From the NCBI RefSeq assembly GCF_018555685.1, contig NZ_JAFLWW010000002.1, positions 558,001 through 622,000 on the forward strand: a DNA stretch of 64,000 nt, written 5' to 3'. This document shows positions 1 through 7,854 of this stretch, one piece after another; position 1 is the stretch's first letter, and each line of letters opens with the position of its first letter. Below the pieces are notes generated by a model, which worked only from the letters and a program-made list of their open reading frames with translations, had not been told where the DNA came from and did no database searches. Source of the DNA: Aminobacter anthyllidis (GTDB taxonomy: Bacteria; Pseudomonadota; Alphaproteobacteria; Rhizobiales; Rhizobiaceae). A program made the translations under genes and the position numbers.

Positions 1-242
1 CGCCGACCCGTCGTCGGGCCCTCGGAGCCACGGCTACCGTAGCAGTGGCGGGAGGTCACCGCCGCCCTCCCTGATCCCCGGTGCGCACCAGGTCCCGTAA
101 GGGCGATGCGGGAAGTGTACGGCAGGTTTTCAGGGCGTGGAAAAGCAGGAGCGGCTATCCACGTGGGTTGGTGACAGATGGTGGCAAGGATGTGGCGGGC
201 TTTGGAAGTGCCCTACGAAGCCAACCTTCACTGTCGTGATCC
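1..242. other. Non-coding, hairpin-rich left edge
   Basis: No convincing coding frame is visible. The stretch holds several closely spaced self-complementary segments: a perfect 10-bp palindrome GGTGCGCACC at about 81-90, GGGAGG pairing with CCCTCCC at about 50-71, and CCCG/CGGG arms near 7-18. It could be the end of a structured RNA or mobile element that begins left of the window. I could not match it to a specific RNA family. Confidence 0.25.
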
Positions 243-436
243 TTCGCACCCCCCTCTGCCCTGCCGGGCATCTCCCCCACAAGGAGGGAGATTAGTCTCT
301 TCGCCGGCGGCGCCCATCCTGCAGCGTTGGATAAATCCTGTGAATCCTGCGACGTTGGCTATTGGGCGAGGCGCCGATGCCGGCCTGATCTCCCCTCTTG
401 TGGGGGAGATGCCCGGCAGGGCAGAGGGGGTGCGAA
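243..436. repeat. Long inverted repeat, ~48-bp arms
   Basis: The left arm (about 243-292) and the right arm (about 387-436) are near-perfect reverse complements, with a loop of roughly 95 bp. The arm contains the string CTGCCGGGCATCTCCCCCAC and its complement. Dispersed palindromes rich in CTCCCCCACAAG are familiar from rhizobial intergenic regions (family knowledge). Part of the pairing creates spurious short open frames on both strands, which I do not call as genes. Confidence 0.75.
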
Positions 437-618
437 TGAGGCGATGACGTGAGCGTGTGAAGGCCCGACAGCAAAAAAGACGCAAAAGCCCCCACGACCG
501 TGGAAACGCTTTTCTTACTAGCCCAAATGGACGCATAGGCGGCGGAACGCATCCGTGCCACATTTCGGCCTTAACCGGCAGGTGTCGCCAAGCCCACGAA
601 ATTGCATCGAAGTTCTAC

Positions 619-1614
619 ATGTCCAAAGCGTTGCTGAGTATCCTTGTATCCGCGTCGCTGGCTGCCGTGCCGGCGATGGCCGGCCCTGCCCCCAAGGTCG
701 AGGACGTCAAGAAGCCGCAGATCGTGCTGATCTCGTTCGACGGCGCGCATGACCTCGCGCAGTGGCAGCGCAGCCGCGAGCTTGCGGCGCGTACGGGCGC
801 GCGGTTCACCTACTTTCTCTCTTGTGTGTTCCTGCTTTCGCGCGAAACGCGCGGTGCATATCACGCGCCCGGAAAATCGGCCGGCAAGTCGAATGTCGGC
901 TTTGCCATGACAAAAAAGGAGGTTGTCGACCGGCTCGGGCAGATCAACCTAGCCGCGGCCGACGGCCACGACATCGCCAGCCACGCCTGCGGCCATTTCG
1001 ATGGCGGCAAGTGGAGCAAGGCCGAGTGGACCAAGGAGTTCGACGCGTTTTCGACGATCATGCGCGACGCCTACAAGATCAACGGCATTTCGCCGGAGCC
1101 GGATGGCTGGGCGAGGATAGCGGCGTCGGTGAAGGGTTTTCGCGCGCCCTATCTCTCGGACAGCAAGGGGCTGACGGCCGCGCTGCGCGACAAGGGTTTT
1201 GCGTACAATGCCAGCGGCGTGTCGCGCGGGCCGGAAGAACCCAGGCTCGACGGCACGATGATGGATTTTGCCCTGCCGCTGATCCCCGAAGGGCCCTCCG
1301 AGCGGCAGATCATCGCGATGGACTACAATCTGTTCGTCCGCCACTCCGGCGGCGTCGACAAGCCCGAAGAGGCGGCGAAATACGAAAACCGCGCCTATGG
1401 CGCGTTCCGGAAGGCCTTCGACACGCAGTATGCGGGCGGACGCGTTCCGCTGCAGATCGGCTTCCACTTCACGCTGATGAACGACGGCGCCTACTGGCGG
1501 GCGCTGGAGCGCTTTGCCGGCGAGGTGTGCGTGAAGGCGGATGTCGAATGCATCAGCTATGCCGACTATGTGGGGCTGCGCAACGAGGCGGCACCGGTGC
1601 AGACCGGCGGGTGA
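619..1614 (+). CDS. Secreted polysaccharide deacetylase family protein
   Basis: A 331-residue protein with an N-terminal signal peptide (hydrophobic stretch about residues 3-20, likely cut after AMA). It then shows a NodB-type carbohydrate esterase 4 core: the first motif reads SFDGAHD (about 39-45, canonical TFDDG-like) and a later SHACGH supplies the metal-binding H-x3-H pair. Such enzymes remove acetyl groups from N-acetylated glycans in the periplasm or cell wall; the substrate is not predictable here. An earlier in-frame start at 457 would place about 54 basic residues before the signal peptide, so the ATG at 619 is preferred. It stands alone between two inverted repeats. Confidence 0.85.
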   Translation: MSKALLSILVSASLAAVPAMAGPAPKVEDVKKPQIVLISFDGAHDLAQWQRSRELAARTGARFTYFLSCVFLLSRETRGAYHAPGKSAGKSNVGFAMTKKEVVDRLGQINLAAADGHDIASHACGHFDGGKWSKAEWTKEFDAFSTIMRDAYKINGISPEPDGWARIAASVKGFRAPYLSDSKGLTAALRDKGFAYNASGVSRGPEEPRLDGTMMDFALPLIPEGPSERQIIAMDYNLFVRHSGGVDKPEEAAKYENRAYGAFRKAFDTQYAGGRVPLQIGFHFTLMNDGAYWRALERFAGEVCVKADVECISYADYVGLRNEAAPVQTGG

Positions 1615-1640
1615 GCTGCGATTGAACCTTCCAAGGCGGG

Positions 1641-1793
1641 ACGCTGACGCCCCCTCCCCCTTGTGGGGAGGGATAGAGGGTGGGGGTACTTGCCAGCTTT
1701 CGGTTGGCGAGGACCTTATGCAAGATGCGGCGGCATATCCGCCTGCAGTACCCCCCATACCCCTCCCCACAAGGGGGAGGGCGTCGTCAGCGT
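1641..1793. repeat. Second inverted repeat, ~45-bp arms
   Basis: The left arm (about 1641-1692) and right arm (about 1747-1793) pair almost throughout, including CCCTCCCCCTTGTGGGGAGG and its complement and ACGCTGACG with CGTCAGCG at the outer ends. It lies directly between the deacetylase stop and the bacA stop, so it could act as a bidirectional transcription end for both converging genes. It is also the style of intergenic palindrome dispersed in rhizobial genomes. Confidence 0.7.
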
Positions 1794-1805
1794 TGCATCT
1801 CGCAA

Positions 1806-3083
1806 TCACGCTACCGGCTGATCTTCCGGCTTCAGGCCGCCCTTTTCGCGTTCGAGATAACGCCGGTCGATATCGGGTAGCGCCTCGCCCGATAGTGTAG
1901 CTTCGAAGGCGCGCAGGCGCTTGTAGATCGAGATTAGCTCAACAATCGTCGGCCAGGCGCTGACAAGGTACTGGAATGAAGAGCTGACCTGGCTAAAGGC
2001 CGTCGATATCTGCTGCCAGATTCCAAGCGTTATCTTACCCGCAGCGATGGTAGGAATGAGAATGAGACTTGAAAAGACAGCATCCGCCTGAAGGTAACCA
2101 GAGCGAATGACATTGAAATAAGCGTAATGAAAATAGAGGTTGAAATAGTTACGCCGGACGTTCGCAAACAGTTCAGCCACGGTAGGCGGCTGGGCGCGGT
2201 CTTCATGATCTTCGCCATAGACCAGTTCCTTTCGATAGGCAGCCTCAACGCGCTGGTTCTTGAATTCGAGACCCGGTAGCTTGATGCCGAAGACCATCAG
2301 CAAGATGGTGCCAAAGAGCGACCAGAAGATCGCGGCGAAGACAAGCGAGTAAGGTATCTGGCCAACGATAGGCAGCGCAGTGACATGCGTGGATAGCTGG
2401 GCCAGCAGTGGCAAGAAGGCAATCAGCGTCATTGCAGAATCGACGAAGGCAACACCTAAGCCCTCAAGCGTCGTCGAGAAGCGCATCGTGTCTTCCTGAA
2501 CACGCTGGGAAGCTCCCTCGATATGGCGCAGCTTCGGCCAATTGGCCATGTAGTAGTCGTTCATCGCGGTACGCCACCGGAAGATGTAGTGACTGACGAA
2601 GAAGCGAGTAACCACGAACAGGGAAACCGAGAAGAAGGCGATTCCGGCAAAGACCCAGAAGAGGTCGTAAAGCTCGCCTGGCGTTACTGACCCGGCGGTC
2701 GATATCGCCTTCTGGAAAAGATCGTAAAAAGGTCCACGCCATGTGTTGAGCGCAACATAGAGCTGAACAGAGGTGTAAGTGGAAAAAAGGATTGCCGACG
2801 ATCCCAGGATCGACCAACGCTGCCAGGGATGCGGCGAATACCAAGCCCAAAACGCGTAGAAGACCGCAACCAAAAACCCAAAATAGATGTAGAACCAAAG
2901 GAACGGGGCTGACAAGAATATCCGGATTCCGAGTATCGGCGGAATACCGGCTGGCGCCGGAGGCATGCCGAAGACGGCCCCCAATTGTTCGCCCCCGAAG
3001 AACCAGAACAGTACGGCAGCAAGGGTCCAGAGAACCGCCGAGGTGAAGAACAGCTTCGGCTGCGGGAAGAAGGATATGAACAC
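1806..3083 (-). CDS. bacA: BacA/SbmA-family peptide transporter
   Basis: A 425-residue inner-membrane protein resembling SbmA/BacA over its whole length (family members are about 406-425 residues). It has about seven to eight hydrophobic segments, an N-terminus beginning [12 protein letters not shown], the long loop with [11 protein letters not shown], and the C-terminal [16 protein letters not shown] region. The family imports peptides (microcin B17, bleomycin, Bac7, legume NCR peptides) using the proton gradient, and in rhizobia BacA is needed for bacteroid survival and for very-long-chain lipid A modification. The start is a GTG at 3083 with GAAAGGA upstream; the longer ATG start at 3149 would add 22 polar residues absent from the family. 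Single gene. Confidence 0.92.
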   Translation of the reverse strand: MFISFFPQPKLFFTSAVLWTLAAVLFWFFGGEQLGAVFGMPPAPAGIPPILGIRIFLSAPFLWFYIYFGFLVAVFYAFWAWYSPHPWQRWSILGSSAILFSTYTSVQLYVALNTWRGPFYDLFQKAISTAGSVTPGELYDLFWVFAGIAFFSVSLFVVTRFFVSHYIFRWRTAMNDYYMANWPKLRHIEGASQRVQEDTMRFSTTLEGLGVAFVDSAMTLIAFLPLLAQLSTHVTALPIVGQIPYSLVFAAIFWSLFGTILLMVFGIKLPGLEFKNQRVEAAYRKELVYGEDHEDRAQPPTVAELFANVRRNYFNLYFHYAYFNVIRSGYLQADAVFSSLILIPTIAAGKITLGIWQQISTAFSQVSSSFQYLVSAWPTIVELISIYKRLRAFEATLSGEALPDIDRRYLEREKGGLKPEDQPVA

Positions 3084-3254
3084 GGTTCCGGGTTCCTTTC
3101 GGAGACGGGGCATTGCCAGTTGGCCGCATGAAGTCACACTTCGTGGCACAAGGGAATCCCCTGCGGCGGCCGGTTATGGCAATGCGTGCCGGATCGTGGC
3201 GATTTTCCGCACCGGAATATTACAGTTTGGTCATTTGCGCAGTTCGGGGACGAC

Positions 3255-3659
3255 ATGGACCAGCCAGCATATGCGGCAGCATCACTTTATGCCGCGCTCA
3301 ACGCCCTGATCCTTGTGTGGCTGACGCTGGCGACAGCGCGGGTCAGGCGCAAGCACATGGTGCTGATCGGCGACGGCGGCGTAGCGCGTCTCGGCCGGAC
3401 GATGCGCGGCCATGCCAACGCGATCGAAAACATTCCAGTGATGCTAGTGCTGCTGGGGTTTGGCGCGGCGCTTGGGGCGCCTGCGATCGCGATCCACGTG
3501 CTGGGCGCGGCTTTCACCTTCGGCCGCGCGGTTCACGCCTGGCACTTCACCCATGAGCAGGCGGCGCAATGGCAGCGCGCGACGGGCTTCGGGCTCAGCG
3601 TGGTGACGCTGGCGGCGGCGGCTATTGGCGTGCTCGGCCAGGCCGTGTTGCTGCTCTAG
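3255..3659 (+). CDS. MAPEG family membrane protein
   Basis: A 134-residue protein with four hydrophobic segments and the MAPEG signature GHANAIENIPVML (N-x-E-x-x-P after the first loop). The family includes glutathione transferases and leukotriene synthases in eukaryotes; bacterial members are membrane proteins of mostly unknown substrate, sometimes glutathione-dependent. The ATG at 3255 gives the family-typical start just before the first helix; the upstream in-frame ATG at 3186 would add 23 polar residues. Transcribed away from bacA; the two starts are about 170 bp apart. Confidence 0.85.
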   Translation: MDQPAYAAASLYAALNALILVWLTLATARVRRKHMVLIGDGGVARLGRTMRGHANAIENIPVMLVLLGFGAALGAPAIAIHVLGAAFTFGRAVHAWHFTHEQAAQWQRATGFGLSVVTLAAAAIGVLGQAVLLL

Positions 3660-3859
3660 GCACGGCACTCGCCGGGCACCGGCAGGGCTCGTGCAAAGCC
3701 ACTGCCTAGCGGCAGGTCGCCGAGCTCGCGTGCATCCATGCGCTCGATATCAGGGTGGGAGAGCGGATCGCGCAGCCAGGTGAGAAAACGCTCGGTGTCG
3801 ATGCCGCGGCTGTCGCGCTGGCCCTGAAGCAGATTGGAAAGGCTTGAGAAAATCTTCAT
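3656..3859 (-). CDS. Small conserved-looking protein of unknown function
   Basis: A 67-residue protein. The start at 3859 is well supported by AGGAGAA seven bases upstream; a longer reading to 3910 lacks this. It contains a DPLSHPDIERMDARELGDLP segment reminiscent of the short acidic helix in DUF1127-like small proteins of alphaproteobacteria, but the arginine-rich hallmark of DUF1127 is missing, so I do not assign it. Its stop overlaps the end of the converging MAPEG gene by 4 bp. It is divergent from the LysR gene at 3975, which suggests it may be that regulator's target. Confidence 0.6.
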   Translation of the reverse strand: MKIFSSLSNLLQGQRDSRGIDTERFLTWLRDPLSHPDIERMDARELGDLPLGSGFARALPVPGECRA

Positions 3860-3974
3860 CTGACTTCTCCTGAAGCATTGATCCTTTCGCACTATTTTCG
3901 CTACAAACACTCACTCTACAATCAAGAATGTCGCGGACGGAGTTTAGAAAATCTCAAGTGATGCGCTCAATCGC

Positions 3975-4871
3975 GTGCATCTCAACGGCTTCCGCGCGGT
4001 GGAGAGCGTGGCGCGCTGCGGCTCGCTGGTCAAGGCGGCAGAGGAGCTGGGCGTCTCGGCCAGCGCGGTGAGCCAGCAGATCAGCCGGACAGAAGCGCAG
4101 CTGGGCCGCGCCATCTTCCAGCGCACCGGCGCGGGGCTGGCGCTGACCGCCTTCGGGGCGGAGTTCTGCGCGCGGCTGACGACCGGCTTCCAGGAACTGG
4201 CGCGCGCGATGGCGCTGGCCGACGAGACAAACTCGAACGTTCTGGTGGTGTCGGTGGCGCCCGCCTTCGCCTCGCGCTTTTTGGTGCAACGGCTCAGTCG
4301 CTTCAACCAGCGCCATCCCGAGATCAAGCTGAGGATCGACGCCTCGACCGGGCTCGTCGATCTCGACCACTCCGACGTCGACCTGGCGATCCGCATGGGC
4401 GACGGCACATGGCCAGGCGTGCGCGCCGAGCTGCTGCTGGCGCAGGAGGTGTTTCCGGTCTGCGCGCCAGCACTTGCCGCGCAGCTGAAGCAGCCGGCCG
4501 ATTTGGCGCGTCTGCCCGTCATCGCCGACGAGAGCACGATGATCAGCTGGGAGCGCTGGTTCGAAGCGGCCGGCTTGCAAAAGCCGTTTCCGGTGCAGCC
4601 GGCGGGGCCTTCCTTCACCGACCCGATCCTCGGCATCGACGCGGCGGTGGCCGGACAGGGCGTGGCGCTGGCGTGGCAGCTGTTGTCTGCGGACGCGCTG
4701 GCCGACGGGCGGCTGGTGGCGCCGTTCGGCATCACGGTGGCCAGCGGGCTCGGCTACTACATGGTCAGTTCGAAGCTGGAGCGACCGGGCCGCAAGGTGC
4801 GCGATTTTTCGACATGGCTGCGCGAGGAGGTAGCGACGACAATGGCGCGGTTCGGCACGCGCGCCAGCTAG
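3975..4871 (+). CDS. LysR family transcriptional regulator (GcvA-like)
   Basis: A 298-residue LysR protein. The N-terminal winged HTH covers about residues 1-62, with SLVKAAEELGVSASAVSQQI as the recognition region, followed by a periplasmic-binding-like effector domain (about 85-290). The pattern with DLDHSDVDLAIRMGDG is typical of the GcvA subgroup. The start is a GTG at 3975; an in-frame TAG at 3945 limits extension, and no strong ribosome site is visible, so the first residues are uncertain. It is divergent from the 67-residue gene at 3859, the usual arrangement for a LysR regulator and its target. Confidence 0.88.
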   Translation: MHLNGFRAVESVARCGSLVKAAEELGVSASAVSQQISRTEAQLGRAIFQRTGAGLALTAFGAEFCARLTTGFQELARAMALADETNSNVLVVSVAPAFASRFLVQRLSRFNQRHPEIKLRIDASTGLVDLDHSDVDLAIRMGDGTWPGVRAELLLAQEVFPVCAPALAAQLKQPADLARLPVIADESTMISWERWFEAAGLQKPFPVQPAGPSFTDPILGIDAAVAGQGVALAWQLLSADALADGRLVAPFGITVASGLGYYMVSSKLERPGRKVRDFSTWLREEVATTMARFGTRAS

Positions 4872-4886
4872 TCTGTCAGTTGGTCG

Positions 4887-4922
4887 GCCCGGGCATTGTC
4901 AGCCCGGGCATTGTCAGCCCGG
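4887..4922. repeat. Short tandem repeat, 15-bp unit x2.4
   Basis: The unit GCCCGGGCATTGTCA occurs at 4887-4901 and 4902-4916, then begins a third time. The array covers the stop codon of the ArsC-like gene (4914-4916), so copy-number changes would alter only the last codons or 3' end. The GCCCGGGC core is itself a palindrome. Confidence 0.8.
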
Positions 4923-5264
4923 AAATGCCGCCTCGTAGGCCTCCGGCTTGAAGCCGACGACGCGGCGGCTGCCAAGGTCGAGCATCGGACGCTTGATCAT
5001 CGAGGGCTGGGCGAGCATCAAAGCGATGGCCTTGTCGGCGTCGAGGTCTTGCTTGTCCGCGTCGGGCAGCTTCTTGAAGGTGGTGCCGGCGCGGTTGAGC
5101 ACGGTTTCCCAGCCGAATTCCTTGACCCAGCTCTCCAGGCTTTTGCGGTCGATGCCAGCGGCCTTGTAGTCGTGGAAGTCGTAGTCAACGCCGTGGCCTT
5201 CAAGCCAAGTCCGGGCCTTCTTGATCGTGTCGCAGTTCTTGATGCCGTACATGGTGATGGACAA
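4914..5264 (-). CDS. ArsC/Spx-family (YffB-like) thioredoxin-fold protein
   Basis: A 116-residue protein matching the ArsC-like reductase family across its length: N-terminal beta strand and cysteine motif YGIKNCDTIKKA (single Cys about residue 10), the Y/FHDYK segment and the PSMIKRP motif (about 88-94) shaping the active site. YffB-type members are thought to be glutathione-dependent thiol reductases. True arsenate reduction is not implied, because no ars genes are nearby. It lies 69 bp downstream of the RidA gene and could be co-transcribed with it. Confidence 0.85.
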   Translation of the reverse strand: MSITMYGIKNCDTIKKARTWLEGHGVDYDFHDYKAAGIDRKSLESWVKEFGWETVLNRAGTTFKKLPDADKQDLDADKAIALMLAQPSMIKRPMLDLGSRRVVGFKPEAYEAAFPG

Positions 5265-5333
5265 GACCGGGCCTCCGCAAGCGCGGCCGGCCGGGCGGAC
5301 CCGACTCGGCCAGTTTCAGGTAGCGGCTAGGTT

Positions 5334-5747
5334 CTACACCGCGCCCGTTTTGGCAAGCGCGTGGCGCCAGGCGACCGCCTCGACCTCGACCAGGATCTCG
5401 GGCATGACGAGGGCTGTCACGACCATGGCGCTGGCGGCCGGCGGGTTGGCGGCGAAGATGCGGGTCTTGACCGAGGCATAGGCCTGGTAGGCATCCGGGC
5501 TGGTCAGGAAGCAGCGCAGCGACACGACATGGCCGAGCGTCAGACCTGCCTCGGCCAGCACCGCCTCGATGTTGCGGAACACCTGCTCGGCCTGCCCGGC
5601 GGGATCGCCCGGGCAGACGATCTGCCGGTCCTTGAGCGCCACCTGCCCCGAGACGAGCACGAAGTCGCCGCAGCCGACGGCCTGGCTCATGCCGGGAAAG
5701 GCCATGCCTGGCGGGTTGAAGCGTTCGACGTTGCAGGCTTCGCTCAT
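5334..5747 (-). CDS. RidA family protein
   Basis: A 137-residue RidA/YjgF/YER057c protein. The conserved arginine that binds the substrate carboxylate lies in SLRCFLTSP, and the C-terminal MPEILVEVEAVA carries the conserved acidic residue. RidA proteins hydrolyse reactive enamines/imines released by PLP enzymes to the corresponding keto acids. That fits its place as the last member of an operon with a PLP aminotransferase: its start overlaps the stop of the SMP-30 gene by 4 bp (ATGA), implying translational coupling. It is not the archetypal housekeeping RidA by sequence, so a pathway-specific imine deaminase is plausible. Confidence 0.88.
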   Translation of the reverse strand: MSEACNVERFNPPGMAFPGMSQAVGCGDFVLVSGQVALKDRQIVCPGDPAGQAEQVFRNIEAVLAEAGLTLGHVVSLRCFLTSPDAYQAYASVKTRIFAANPPAASAMVVTALVMPEILVEVEAVAWRHALAKTGAV

Positions 5748-6613
5748 GGCTGTCCGGCTCCCGGTGCGGGGGCTATGATCACGTCGATCCGCCCTCCCCT
5801 CAGTTTGGTGGTGACTTCAGGATCGTGGTGCGGGGCAACACAGATGAACAGGTCGCGGCCGTCGGCTCCGCCGAGCATGCAGGCATAGGGGCTGGCATCA
5901 GGGATGACGACCCGATCGACGATCTCACCCGCCGGGCCGATGCGCAGCACCGTCTTCTCGTAGGGCGAGGCCGCCCAAACATGACCTTCGGCATCGAGGC
6001 AGATGCCGTCGGGCACATGGCCGTCGACGGCCGCGAACAGCCGGCGGTTGGAGAGGTGGCCATCCGCGCCGATGTCGAAGGCCGTAAGACGCGCCGCCAT
6101 CGATTCGGCAATGATCAACGTGCGGCCATCGGGCGAGATGACAGTGCCATTGGGGCACATCAGGCCGTCTGCGGCGATGCTGACCTCGCCATCCGGCGTG
6201 ACCATCGCCAGCACCGTCGGCGCCGGCGGCTGGCCGGCGTAGAAGTCGAAGCCGATATTGCCGACATAGGCGCGGCCCTCGCCGTCCACGACCATGTCGT
6301 TGGAGTGGAACGGGTGGACGCCGGCGAGATCGGCGTGGAGCACGAGCTTGCCGTCGCGGCTCCGCCTAAACAGCTTGCGGTCGTTCATCGACACGACCAG
6401 CAGGTCGCCATCGGGCAACCAGCCCATGCCGGATGGGCCGCCCGGAACGGCGAAGCTGTCGCGGCGCGTGCCGGCGCCACCCAGCACATGGACGAGGCCG
6501 TCGTGCTGGTCGGCGAACCACAGTTGCCCGTCGCGCCAGCGGGGGCATTCGGGATAGACAAATCCCCCCGCGATCGTGCGAACCGAATGCGTCATGCCGG
6601 AAGCCTGGGTCAT
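5744..6613 (-). CDS. SMP-30/gluconolactonase family hydrolase
   Basis: A 289-residue six-bladed beta-propeller protein of the SMP-30/LRE family. Visible family residues are the metal-binding Glu in YPECPRW (about residue 24), the Asn/Asp of SNDMVVDGEGRAYVGN, the second Asn in MCPNGTVISPDGRT, and DGICLDAEGHVW. Family enzymes open lactones or hydrolyse small esters with a divalent metal. The first ATG overlaps the aminotransferase stop by 4 bp (ATGA), supporting this start; an internal Met six codons later is possible. The context suggests hydrolysis of a lactone or lactam arising in the aminotransferase pathway. Confidence 0.88.
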   Translation of the reverse strand: MTQASGMTHSVRTIAGGFVYPECPRWRDGQLWFADQHDGLVHVLGGAGTRRDSFAVPGGPSGMGWLPDGDLLVVSMNDRKLFRRSRDGKLVLHADLAGVHPFHSNDMVVDGEGRAYVGNIGFDFYAGQPPAPTVLAMVTPDGEVSIAADGLMCPNGTVISPDGRTLIIAESMAARLTAFDIGADGHLSNRRLFAAVDGHVPDGICLDAEGHVWAASPYEKTVLRIGPAGEIVDRVVIPDASPYACMLGGADGRDLFICVAPHHDPEVTTKLRGGRIDVIIAPAPGAGQP

Positions 6614-7830
6614 GCAGGAACCCGGGCGCAGGCGCTGAGGATTTCGCCGAGCTTCTTGATGCCGCGTTCGATGATGTCTTCGCTGACGTGGCTGTAGGCG
6701 AGGCGCAGGAACTGGCGGCCGTCGGTCTCGCCCATGAAGCGCTCACCGGGGCGGAAGAAGATGCCCTCCTTGGCAGACATTTCGGCCGCGCGCTGCCAGT
6801 CGACGCGTTCGTCGATCTCGAGCCAGAGATAGAACGAGCCCTGCGGCATGCGGAAGGTGACGTAGTTGCCGCAATAGTCGCGCACGGCGCGCGCCGCCGT
6901 CTCGGCCTTGCTCTTGTAGACCTTGTTGACCTCGGCGATGTGATCCTCGAGCAGGCCGTCGGCGATGAACGAGGTCATGACGCGCGCATGCCACTGACCG
7001 ACACCGAGGTCCTGGCGCACGGCGGCGATGGGTTCGATGGCGGCAGCCGGGCCGGCGATCCAGCCGAGACGAAGCGCGGGTGCGACGATCTTGGAGAAGC
7101 TGCCGCACTGGATGACGCGGTCGCCGGTGTCGAGGCTGAGCAGCGTCGGCAGTTCCTCGCCGGCGAAGCGCAGGTCGCCATAGACATTGTCCTCGATGAT
7201 GAGGAAGTCGTGTTCCCTGGCAAGCTTCAAGAGCTGGTGGCGGCGCGGCACCGACATTTCGGTGCAGGTCGGCGTCTGGAAGGTCGGGATTGTGTAGACG
7301 ACCTTGACCTTCTTGCCCTCGGCCTTGACCTTGTTGAGCAGGGTTTCGAGCGCGTCGATGTCCATGCCGTGATCGTCGACCGGCACCGTGCGCAGGTCGC
7401 CGCCGGCCATCTGCATGAAGCGCAGCGCATAGGGGAAGGACGCGGCCTCGGCAACGACGACGTCGCCCGGGTTGACGTAGCCGTTGGCGGCGAGCGCGAT
7501 GCCCTGCACCGAGCCGGAGGTCAGGATGACACCTGAGGTGCCGAGCTGCTTGCCCTGGGTGCGCTCGATGCGGTCGGCGATCTCCTTGCGCAGGCCCTTG
7601 AAGCCGAACACCAGCTCCTCATAGCCGGTTGCAGGATCGAAATAGTCGAGCACCTTGGCGCCGTGCTCGTCGAGCGCCTTGCGGGCGAGACGGACCAGAT
7701 CCTCGGTCGGGAAGGTCTCGGGCGCGGCAAGGCCCTGGTCGAAGTTGAAGATCGCCGGAACCTCGGGATCGGGGAAAAACAGGGCGGGTCCTGAGCCGGA
7801 GAGCGTGGCGCGGAGATGATCGACAGACAT
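6610..7830 (-). CDS. PLP-dependent aminotransferase, class I/II
   Basis: A 406-residue fold-type I aminotransferase. The PLP lysine is in CGSFSKIVAPALRLGW (about residue 245), preceded by the phosphate/pyridine contacts TSGSVQGI and IIEDNVYGDL. The sequence resembles the 2-aminoadipate/MocR-type branch but lacks the GntR DNA-binding domain, so it is an enzyme rather than a MocR regulator. The start has a strong AAGGAGGA site. It is 24 bp downstream of the FrhB-family gene and coupled to the SMP-30 gene. The substrate is unknown; a dicarboxylic or aromatic amino acid is typical for the branch. Confidence 0.9.
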   Translation of the reverse strand: MSVDHLRATLSGSGPALFFPDPEVPAIFNFDQGLAAPETFPTEDLVRLARKALDEHGAKVLDYFDPATGYEELVFGFKGLRKEIADRIERTQGKQLGTSGVILTSGSVQGIALAANGYVNPGDVVVAEAASFPYALRFMQMAGGDLRTVPVDDHGMDIDALETLLNKVKAEGKKVKVVYTIPTFQTPTCTEMSVPRRHQLLKLAREHDFLIIEDNVYGDLRFAGEELPTLLSLDTGDRVIQCGSFSKIVAPALRLGWIAGPAAAIEPIAAVRQDLGVGQWHARVMTSFIADGLLEDHIAEVNKVYKSKAETAARAVRDYCGNYVTFRMPQGSFYLWLEIDERVDWQRAAEMSAKEGIFFRPGERFMGETDGRQFLRLAYSHVSEDIIERGIKKLGEILSACARVPA

Positions 7831-7854
7831 GGTTTCCTCCTTGGATTGTTGTTT

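Noticed and set aside
1-242. Cobalamin riboswitch or group II intron end
   Set aside because: A CCCGCCACTG string on the minus strand recalls the cobalamin box, but the other conserved segments are missing; no intron domain V could be folded convincingly either.
178-447. Short open frames within the first inverted repeat
   Set aside because: They are created by the palindrome itself and lack ribosome sites or family features.
3656-3859. DUF1127 assignment for the 67-residue gene
   Set aside because: The arginine-rich YRR/R-x-x-L-x-x-L hallmark of DUF1127 is not present.
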